This document shows positions 1 through 4,759 of a stretch of DNA of 5,168 nt, one piece after another. The position numbers were made by a program, and so were the translations under genes. Where the stretch lies: contig JAAZFA010000200.1 of the NCBI GenBank assembly GCA_012511995.1, forward strand, positions 1 through 5,168, read 5' to 3'. This DNA is from Thermoproteota archaeon. Its GTDB lineage: Archaea; Thermoproteota; Bathyarchaeia; Bathyarchaeales; Bathycorpusculaceae. Within the stretch, counting starts at the first letter, position 1, and each line of letters begins with the position of its first letter. Below the pieces are notes generated by a model. That model made no database searches, was not told the origin of the DNA, and worked only from the letters and a program-made list of their open reading frames with translations.

Positions 1-187
1 CTAATGTTATCCTATGTAACGCATATCGATAAGACATACCTAATTTTTTTGCTGCCTCTAGTATGGAATGCTGCTGATCAATTTCCTCTAATAACCTAAC
101 TAAGCCATCACCAAAGACTGCTTCGTTCTTATCATTTACCATCCAGAGCTTAAATCGATAACTTAATGGACACATGTCGTTTACCAT
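1..187 (-). CDS. ModE-like winged-helix transcriptional regulator, N-terminal part (runs off the left edge)
   Basis: The reading frame starts at ATG 187-185, directly after an in-frame TAG stop at 193-191, and stays open to base 1, giving 62 codons. The visible protein has the hallmark of the ModE N-terminal DNA-binding domain: a short strand with K14-L-W, then EAVFGDGLVRLLEEI (residues 22-36), then the recognition helix-turn-helix ILEAAKKLGMSYRYALHRI (residues 42-60). The 'GxGxxxLLEEID...AAKKLGMSYRYA' pattern is characteristic of LysR/ModE-type HTH proteins. In bacteria ModE senses molybdate and represses molybdate transport; many archaeal relatives have only the HTH domain and an unknown ligand. 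The part that would carry a molybdate-binding (MOP) domain is outside the window, so ligand sensing cannot be judged. ATG 175 (residue 5) is an alternative start. No strong Shine-Dalgarno site is visible. The gene is divergent from the nfn-type operon, so it may regulate that operon, itself or both; this is inference. Confidence 0.8.
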   Translation of the reverse strand, partial: MVNDMCPLSYRFKLWMVNDKNEAVFGDGLVRLLEEIDQQHSILEAAKKLGMSYRYALHRITL

Positions 188-245
188 ATCCTATTTTGCG
201 TGTTTAGAGACTTAAGCTTAATGTTTTTTTCTACAATCAGAGAAA

Positions 246-253
246 GTTATATG
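246..253 (-). promoter_or_regulatory. Candidate TATA box for the ModE-like gene
   Basis: On the minus strand the sequence CATATAAC lies about 60 bases upstream of the ATG at 187. An archaeal TATA box this far upstream would place transcription start near 223 and leave a leader of about 36 bases. The assignment rests on sequence and spacing alone. Confidence 0.35.
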
Positions 254-295
254 CTTGTTTACGATTTGTAGTAGTCAACTGTAGCTAGCAAGCCT

Positions 296-320
296 TTTAT
301 AGCATATATATTGTATATAC
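296..320 (+). promoter_or_regulatory. AT-rich promoter core for the nfn-type operon, with imperfect palindrome
   Basis: The segment holds TTTATAG (297-303) followed by CATATATATTGTATATAC (303-320), so several overlapping TATA-like boxes sit 45-70 bases before the GTG start. Transcription would be expected near 325-345. The same bases form an imperfect palindrome, GCATATAT (302-309) against GTATATAC (313-320), matching at six of eight positions, so a regulator could compete with TBP here. Which TATA element is used cannot be decided by reading alone. Confidence 0.45.
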
Positions 321-349
321 GATTAATACCCATCGGGATAGCCATTTAA

Positions 350-355
350 AAGGAG
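350..355 (+). promoter_or_regulatory. Shine-Dalgarno site deciding the GTG start of nfnA
   Basis: AAGGAG ends nine bases before GTG 365. It supports this non-ATG start, because the first in-frame ATG (residue 84) lies well inside the flavin domain and would destroy it. Confidence 0.75.
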
Positions 356-364
356 ACTAGAAAA

Positions 365-1252
365 GTGCGACAAAACAGCGTTCCAGACCCGGAGAAAATC
401 AACAGAGTAGTAGAAAAAAAAGTGCTCAATCAAATAACAAAAAAAATCACCATATATGCCCCCGATATAGCAGCAAAAGCGCATCCAGGTCAATTTGTAA
501 TTTTTAAAATACGTTCAGACAGCGAGCGAATACCCCTAACTCTATCATCATGGGATAAAGAAAAAGGCACCATATCACATGTCTTCCAAGAAGTAGGCTA
601 CTCAACCATTGAAATGGGCTCTCTCCATTTAGATGATAAAGTCATGCATGTCGCCGGTCCCTTAGGGAACCCAAGTGAGATCAAAAAATTCGGTACAGCC
701 GTCGTTGTATGCGGAGGTTTGGGCACAGCCGTTGCTTACCCAGTAGCCAAAGCCCTCAAGGAGGCAGGTAACAAAGTCATCACTATCATGGGCGCTAGAA
801 ACATAGAACTTTTTATCTTAGAGGACGAGATGAAAGCGGTATCCGATGAAGTTTACTATACCTCAGACGACGGTACTAAAGGCCAAAAAGGCTTTGTCAG
901 CGACGTAATGAAAGCACTTCTTGAAAAAGACACAAAAATCGACATCGTTTTCGCGATAGGTCCCCCAATTATGATGATGGTAATCGCAGACATTACTCGC
1001 CCATATAATATTAAAACCATCGCAAATCTCAATCCTATTATGGTAGATGGTATGGGCATGTGTGGGGCATGTCGAGTCTCAATCGACGGAAAAACGCAGT
1101 TTGCCTGTGTAGACGGTCCCGAATTTGACGCTCACAAAGTAAATTTTAAAGAACTTATGCAGCGGCTAAAAAGCTACTGCACTGAAGAAAAGAATTTAGC
1201 ACTATCCATACAAAAAAGAGGAGAGGACAATTGTAGATGTCACGGCAACTAA
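365..1252 (+). CDS. nfnA: Sulfide/dihydroorotate dehydrogenase-like FAD/NAD-binding protein (NfnA/SudB type, small subunit)
   Basis: This 295-residue protein is the small subunit of an NfnAB/SudBA-type flavoenzyme in the ferredoxin-NADP reductase superfamily. Residues ~10-105 form the FAD-binding barrel, with HPGQF (40-44) and the flavin motif RIPLT (55-59). Residues ~110-215 form the NAD-binding domain, with CGGLGTAVAYPVAKAL (116-131) and the late motif AIGPPIMMM (197-205). Residues ~222-260 bind a [2Fe-2S] cluster through C233, C236 and C248. Only three cysteines are in place, and D228 in the MVDGMGMCGAC segment fits the Asp(Cys)3 ligation known for Pyrococcus sulfide dehydrogenase and Thermotoga NfnA. 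In such enzymes this subunit handles NAD(H) and passes electrons to the large subunit. Length and motif order are normal for the family, and the GTG start has a good ribosome site. The last five codons overlap the next gene, so translation is probably coupled. Physiological role (NADH-dependent ferredoxin:NADP oxidoreductase versus sulfide dehydrogenase) cannot be settled from sequence. A PyrK-type dihydroorotate dehydrogenase subunit is less likely given the partner gene. Confidence 0.94.
   Translation: MRQNSVPDPEKINRVVEKKVLNQITKKITIYAPDIAAKAHPGQFVIFKIRSDSERIPLTLSSWDKEKGTISHVFQEVGYSTIEMGSLHLDDKVMHVAGPLGNPSEIKKFGTAVVVCGGLGTAVAYPVAKALKEAGNKVITIMGARNIELFILEDEMKAVSDEVYYTSDDGTKGQKGFVSDVMKALLEKDTKIDIVFAIGPPIMMMVIADITRPYNIKTIANLNPIMVDGMGMCGACRVSIDGKTQFACVDGPEFDAHKVNFKELMQRLKSYCTEEKNLALSIQKRGEDNCRCHGN
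1218..1226 (+). promoter_or_regulatory. Ribosome binding site of nfnB inside the end of nfnA
   Basis: A purine-rich run, GAGGAGAGG, ends ten bases before ATG 1237 and lies within the last codons of nfnA. A TAG stop in the nfnB frame sits immediately before the ATG (1234-1236), which fixes the start. Confidence 0.7.
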
Positions 1253-2673
1253 ACCAAACAGCCACCAATAATCGGATTACAGCGATTGAAGTCCCAAAAC
1301 AAGAACCATATGCACGTACTAAAAACTTCAAAGAAGTCGTATTAGGCTACACTGAAGAGCAAGCCATAGCTGAAGCATCGCGCTGTCTAAATTGTGCTAA
1401 CCCAAAATGTGTAGAAGGTTGCCCAGTTGGGGTGCCTATACCTACATTCATCAAACTTATCAAGCAAAACGATTATACAGGTGCCATTAAAAAAATAAAA
1501 GAACGCAATAGCTTACCTGCGATTTGTGGTCGTGTATGCCCTCAAGAAGAACAATGTCAACGAAACTGTATCTTAGGAAAAAGAGGCGACGCAGTTTCTA
1601 TTGGTCGCCTAGAGCGATTTCTGGCTGATTTAGAACGCGAAAGAGGTATCGATATACCGAAGGTTCCCGCGAGCAACGGCAAAAAAGTAGCGGTGGTCGG
1701 AGCAGGCCCCGCTGGTTTGACTGTAGCCGCAGATTTAGCAAAGCTAGGCTATCCAGTTACTATTTTTGAGGCTCTTCACAAAGGCGGTGGCGTTCTAGTC
1801 TATGGTATCCCCGAGTTTAGACTACCGAAATACATAGTTCAAGCTGAGATAGACTACATTAAAAAGTTAGGTGTGGAACTTCGACCTGATGCCCTAATAG
1901 GTAGATTGTTTACAATTGACGAATTACTTGCTCACGGTTACCAAGCAGTGTTCATAGGTACAGGTGCTGGTTTACCCAAATTCCTTGATGTTCCAGGTGA
2001 GAATTTGAATAGAATTTATTCTGCAAACGAGTTCTTAATCCGTGTAAATTTGATGAAAGCATTTAATTTTCCTCAATCCAAAACTCCTATACACGTGGGC
2101 AAACGAGTTGCAGTTATAGGCGGTGGCAACGTAGCGCTTGATTCTGCGCGGTGCGCTCTACGTTTAGGTGCTGAAAATGTCACGATTTTCTATAGACGAA
2201 CAAGAAATGAAATGCCTGCTCGAGAAGAAGAAATTTCTAATGCTGAAGAAGAGGGAATATATTTCAAGTATCTAAGTACCCCCATAAAATTCATCGGTGA
2301 TGAAGAGGGAAACGTAAAATCAATGGTAACGATCTCTATGCGACTCAGTAACGCTGATGATTCGGGGAAACATCGTGTAGCACCCATAGAAGGTTCAGAA
2401 GTGAAAATGGACATTGACACTGTAATCGTTGCTATTGGTCGTACTCCTAATCCAATCATTCAAGGTACAACACCTGGTTTAAAAACTATCAAAGGCGGCA
2501 TAATTGCAAGCGATCAAACTTTTAAAACCAGTATTGATGGGGTTTATGTTGGAGGCGACATTGCAACAGGCGAAGCAACTGTTATCAGCGCAATGGGTAC
2601 AGGGAAAACTGCTGCAAAAGCAATTCACGAGTATCTCTCAAACTCCAAAAATAGTGTTAAAATAAGGTTTTAG
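1237..2673 (+). CDS. nfnB: NADPH-dependent glutamate synthase-type flavoprotein (GltA/NfnB/SudA, large subunit)
   Basis: This 478-residue protein belongs to the GltD/GltA family, here paired with NfnA. Residues ~20-140 form the helical iron-sulfur domain (Fer4_20 type), with two cysteine sets: C50, C53, C58, C62 and C97, C101, C107, C111 (CGRVCPQEEQC), for two [4Fe-4S] clusters. Residues 151-180 are the FAD Rossmann fold with GAGPAG (155-160), followed by GGGVLVYGIPEFRLPK (183-198), a family signature. Residues 290-330 are the NADPH fold, with GGGNVALDSAR (295-305) and YRRTRNEMPA (319-328), whose arginines fit the 2'-phosphate of NADPH. The C-terminal flavin motif is GGDIATGEATVISAMGTGKTAA (439-460). 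In the bifurcating Nfn complex this subunit carries the catalytic FAD, reacts with NADPH and exchanges electrons with ferredoxin. Databases often call it homotetrameric glutamate synthase (gltA), but no glutamine amidotransferase or GltB-type synthase domain is present here. The tight operon with nfnA favours an Nfn/Sud role. Length and motifs look complete. Confidence 0.95.
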   Translation: MSRQLNQTATNNRITAIEVPKQEPYARTKNFKEVVLGYTEEQAIAEASRCLNCANPKCVEGCPVGVPIPTFIKLIKQNDYTGAIKKIKERNSLPAICGRVCPQEEQCQRNCILGKRGDAVSIGRLERFLADLERERGIDIPKVPASNGKKVAVVGAGPAGLTVAADLAKLGYPVTIFEALHKGGGVLVYGIPEFRLPKYIVQAEIDYIKKLGVELRPDALIGRLFTIDELLAHGYQAVFIGTGAGLPKFLDVPGENLNRIYSANEFLIRVNLMKAFNFPQSKTPIHVGKRVAVIGGGNVALDSARCALRLGAENVTIFYRRTRNEMPAREEEISNAEEEGIYFKYLSTPIKFIGDEEGNVKSMVTISMRLSNADDSGKHRVAPIEGSEVKMDIDTVIVAIGRTPNPIIQGTTPGLKTIKGGIIASDQTFKTSIDGVYVGGDIATGEATVISAMGTGKTAAKAIHEYLSNSKNSVKIRF

Positions 2674-2695
2674 CTCACCTTTATCCTTTTTATTT
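2664..2695 (+). terminator. Candidate terminator of the nfn-type operon
   Basis: A weak 5-bp stem, AAGGT (2664-2668) with ACCTT (2677-2681), spans the nfnB stop codon and runs into a T-rich stretch, CCTTTTTATTT, ending at 2695. Archaeal termination relies mainly on such T tracts, so the T-run is the stronger part of the evidence. Confidence 0.4.
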
Positions 2696-2705
2696 AAGGG
2701 TCTCC

Positions 2706-2767
2706 TAAAAACACAATTCATTTGTAGAAACAAAAGAGAGAAATCAAAGAAAAGGGTTGTGTTTTTA
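2706..2767. repeat. 11-bp perfect inverted repeat with 40-base loop in the convergent intergenic region
   Basis: TAAAAACACAA (2706-2716) is repeated in inverted orientation as TTGTGTTTTTA (2757-2767). The loop holds a smaller hairpin, TTTGT (2721-2725) with ACAAA (2730-2734). The right arm ends in a T5 run, so the RNA could act as a second terminator or end-stabilising structure for the upstream operon. No ORF is evident inside. The remaining intergenic bases to 2952 contain another small hairpin (TCTACA 2802-2807 with TGTAGA 2812-2817) but no convincing gene. Confidence 0.5.
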
Positions 2768-2900
2768 ATGGAATGCTTTATGTTTCATAGAATATTGGAT
2801 TTCTACAATGCTGTAGATGTTTAAGTATGTGCCGTATCTGCCTGTAGTCAGCGGCAAACTAATGGGAATGATGAGCTTACCGCCCGTCTTATGGCACAAT

Positions 2901-2937
2901 TAAAAACGGAAAAAGCTACATAAAACCAAAATAGAAA
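2901..2937 (-). terminator. T-rich terminator region downstream of the PhoU-type gene
   Basis: Read on the minus strand, the bases 16-52 past the PhoU-type stop codon contain four closely spaced T runs (CTATTTTGGTTTTATG, then CTTTTTCCGTTTTT). Such clusters are typical of archaeal intrinsic termination. There is no strong hairpin, and none is required in archaea. Confidence 0.4.
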
Positions 2938-2952
2938 GTGTCCAGAAAGTTC

Positions 2953-4002
2953 TCAATACTTAATTTTTTGTTCGTCAAAGGATTCAGGGGTCGCTACCTT
3001 AAACGCACGGTTGACTGCTATTTCTGAAATGCTAAAGGTGCAGTGTGAGATGCGTTTTATGTTGTCACGTATAGAGCAGATGCCGCAGACAAGTTCCGGG
3101 CTCTTCTGTTGTCCGATGAAGGCTTTGGAGGTGATTTCTACATCGAGTTTTTCTAGTTTTTGTCGGTGCTTCATTATATCTACGGCGGCAGTAACATCTT
3201 TAGAGAAAACCGCTTGAACTGCTTTTACATAGAGGTCGATAACTTCTGTTCCTGTGTCAATCATGAGGCTTAATACGTCTTCTGGTATTGTTTGTTTTGC
3301 TCCATTTAGCATGATTATATGTTTAGTGATTTCTGCGGCGTAGTCTGAAGCGTGTTCCATTCGGGAAACAAGCATTTGATGATCCATACAATCCAATGGG
3401 TCAATATGCAATTCCTTAGCTAAGTTAGGGTCTTGAGCAGCGTTTCGTAGTATTCTATTAATAAAGAAAGCAAAATGATCAACATCATCATCAAGTGAAA
3501 AAGATGATTTAGCTAATGCCACGTCATTGTTTTTTAACGCTGTAAGTGCTCCCTCACACATTGACCGTGAAATAAGATGCATGCGTTGGATTGCTTGTTC
3601 CAGCGACGCTTTGGATTCATCCATAAGGTTTTGTATATAGACATATTTTGGTTCTGCTTCCATTACTCGCATGTAGAGTCGACCAGCCATGTTGCGAATG
3701 GCTTTCGTTTGAGGTACTGTAAATACGTTTTCTGAAGAAAGCATGATCCCTGAGTAGCCATTAAGGAAGGAACCTAAAATTTTTTGGGTAATAAAAATTT
3801 CCTCTTCGTTTTGGCTGATGCCTAAGGTAATTTCTTTCGGTTCAGTTTTTTTAAGGTTGCGGGGGTAGATGAGTAGTGAGCGGTCCTTTTGGATACTGAA
3901 CGCGACGGTCTCTCCTTTCTTAAGGTCGTTAAGTTGCATCCATTCTTTTGGCAAAGATACGACCAATGATGATTTGCCCAGTGACATAATTTTTCTTTCC
4001 AT
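2953..4002 (-). CDS. AbrB-PhoU fusion, phosphate uptake regulator PhoU family
   Basis: This 349-residue protein starts with a SpoVT/AbrB-like swapped-hairpin DNA-binding domain (residues 1-47: GKSSLVVSLPKEW at 9-21, then LKKGETVAFSIQ and a closing LLIYP). Two PhoU-type helical bundles follow (about 125-232 and 240-335). Bundle one retains acidic metal-binding positions: DDDVD at 171-175, and E216 with D220 in RMEHASD. The second bundle is less standard, with IRDNIKRISH (311-320) where an ExxxD motif is usual. Bacterial PhoU senses phosphate status at the Pst transporter and PhoR kinase; archaea usually lack PhoR-PhoB, and this fusion is thought to bind DNA directly. No pst genes are in the window, so the target is unknown. 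The start is firm: an in-frame TGA lies one codon upstream (4008-4006), and GAAGG (4015-4011) precedes ATG 4002 at good spacing. The N-terminal sequence is typical for archaeal members. Product family is secure; role in phosphate control is inferred. Confidence 0.93.
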   Translation of the reverse strand: MERKIMSLGKSSLVVSLPKEWMQLNDLKKGETVAFSIQKDRSLLIYPRNLKKTEPKEITLGISQNEEEIFITQKILGSFLNGYSGIMLSSENVFTVPQTKAIRNMAGRLYMRVMEAEPKYVYIQNLMDESKASLEQAIQRMHLISRSMCEGALTALKNNDVALAKSSFSLDDDVDHFAFFINRILRNAAQDPNLAKELHIDPLDCMDHQMLVSRMEHASDYAAEITKHIIMLNGAKQTIPEDVLSLMIDTGTEVIDLYVKAVQAVFSKDVTAAVDIMKHRQKLEKLDVEITSKAFIGQQKSPELVCGICSIRDNIKRISHCTFSISEIAVNRAFKVATPESFDEQKIKY

Positions 4003-4017
4003 GCATCAAGCCTTCAA

Positions 4018-4045
4018 TGTATTTACCGTTAATACAATAAATACA
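4018..4045. promoter_or_regulatory. Candidate operator: perfect 8-bp inverted repeat at the PhoU-type promoter
   Basis: TGTATTTA (4018-4025) and TAAATACA (4038-4045) form perfect inverted arms around a 12-base spacer. The centre-to-centre distance of about 20 bases puts both arms on one DNA face. The repeat lies between the TATA box (4059-4064) and the start codon, over the transcription start expected near 4036. A dimeric regulator bound there would block transcription. The gene's own AbrB domain is an obvious candidate for autoregulation, but this is inference. Confidence 0.45.
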
Positions 4046-4058
4046 CTGTCAAAGGGAA

Positions 4059-4064
4059 TATATA
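4059..4064 (-). promoter_or_regulatory. TATA box of the PhoU-type gene
   Basis: On the minus strand GAGTATATATTCCC contains a clean TATATA about 57 bases before the ATG. Archaeal spacing predicts transcription start near 4036 and a leader of about 33 bases containing the GAAGG ribosome site. Confidence 0.55.
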
Positions 4065-4212
4065 CTCTTGTGATAAATGATGGTTTTTAGTAGTTATTCA
4101 GCTATAATAGTTGTTGTTAAGTTCAGTATTATAACTTATTTTATTTGATTGTTATTGCAGATTATATTAATGCCACTTGGTGTGTCGATTGTAAATCCTG
4201 AGAGTAAAAAGA
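4065..4212. other. AT-rich intergenic stretch without a recognisable gene
   Basis: This segment separates the PhoU-type promoter from the S74 remnant. It contains T-rich tracts and short inverted AGTTAT/ATAACT copies (4092-4097 and 4131-4136). A 24-codon ORF begins at ATG 4170 (MPLGVSIVNPESKK...), but it has no clear ribosome site and ends inside the S74 remnant in another frame. In the S74 frame there is a stop at 4192-4194, so the missing N-terminal part of that protein is not present here. Confidence 0.5.
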
Positions 4213-4543
4213 TGTTCACCACTACGCTACAAAGAAAACGTTGAAAACCTGGCTGATTGTTCATGGCTGTACGATTTGAGGCCTGTGAACGTTGATTGGA
4301 AGGATGCAGAGCAAGTTAAGTCAGAAGGCAGACAAATAGGCCTGATAGCAGAAGAAGTCAACACAATATATCCACAACTAACATGGCATGATAACGAAGG
4401 CAAACCTGAAGGTGTTCACTATGAGTGACTCGGCGTACCCCTGTTTGTTGAAGTCAAAAAAACTGCGCAACCGCCTTGAAGCAATAGAAAGCCAGCTTAA
4501 ACAAAACCAGACAGCAGCATATCACACACGTTATCAATGTTGA
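4213..4543 (+). pseudogene. Degenerate Peptidase_S74 (endosialidase-type intramolecular chaperone) domain
   Basis: The frame from 4213 reads CSPLRYKENVENLADC, then WLYDLRPVNVDWKD, GRQIGLIAEEVNTIYPQL and EGKPEGVHYE, a recognisable S74 chaperone domain (compare the family pattern 'S-x-x-R-x-KENI...LRPV.F.W...GLIAEEV..v.PelV'). Such domains sit at the C-terminus of phage tail fibres and surface proteins, where they help trimers fold and then cut themselves off. The Ser-Lys pair used for self-cleavage in relatives is visible as S (4216-4218) and K (4231-4233), five residues apart. The frame is broken by TGA at 4426-4428, one substitution from TGG (Trp) or CGA (Arg). It then resumes as LGVPLFVEVKK and shifts by one base at a run of seven A (4456-4462) into LRNRLEAIESQLKQNQ, the usual coiled-coil tail, ending with TGA at 4541-4543. 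The long fibre or stalk expected before the domain is absent. This is most likely a decayed fragment; a sequencing error could explain the A7 shift but not the TGA or the missing N-terminus. Confidence 0.72.
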
Positions 4544-4594
4544 AAGGTGGCAAAAGCATTGACTGATTGAAACCAAAACGAAGCTTCACCTGTC

Positions 4595-4744
4595 ATGCAG
4601 CAGATTGGCATATTGAACTTACGCATCAACGACATGATGATCCAGCTCAATACTGTCATAAAGACGATGCTGGAAGAGAACACAGCGTTAAAGAAGGAAA
4701 ACGCTGAGTTGAAAGCCATACATGAGAAGGCAAGCAATTCCTAG
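4595..4744 (+). CDS. Small coiled-coil ORF, possibly a further piece of the S74-protein tail
   Basis: A 49-codon frame from ATG 4595 to TAG 4742-4744 encodes MQQIGILNLRINDMMIQ, followed by leucine/isoleucine heptads and the charged segment EENTALKKENAELKAI (residues 27-42), which strongly predicts a parallel coiled coil. I do not recognise a family. There is no Shine-Dalgarno site before the ATG; the frame extends eight codons further up to a TGA. Its position straight after the S74 remnant, whose natural ending is a coiled coil, suggests it is either part of the same decaying gene or a short companion ORF. It converges on the membrane-protein gene, with 15 bases between the stops. An expressed protein is uncertain. 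Confidence 0.35.
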   Translation: MQQIGILNLRINDMMIQLNTVIKTMLEENTALKKENAELKAIHEKASNS

Positions 4745-4759
4745 AAACTTGCCCAAACC

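Noticed and set aside
856..1059. Minus-strand frame of 67 codons inside nfnA
   Set aside because: It is an antisense shadow of a clearly coding gene, with no motif or ribosome site.
2768..2824. 18-codon ORF starting at ATG 2768
   Set aside because: It is very short, with no ribosome site and no recognisable features, and its ATG overlaps the right arm of the inverted repeat.
2830..2856. Possible small RNA hairpin TGCCG/CGGCA
   Set aside because: The stem is only five plus three pairs with a three-base bulge, it is followed by no T run, and it could arise by chance.
2825..2923. Open frame of 32 codons ending ELTARLMAQLKTEKAT on the plus strand
   Set aside because: It lacks a start codon apart from a late ATG, has no ribosome site and overlaps the likely terminator of the PhoU-type gene. 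It may be a gene relic, but I recognise no family.
4534..4737. Minus-strand frame of 67 codons, Phe/Ser/Met-rich
   Set aside because: It is antisense to the coiled-coil ORF; its hydrophobic look comes from complementing Lys/Glu codons.
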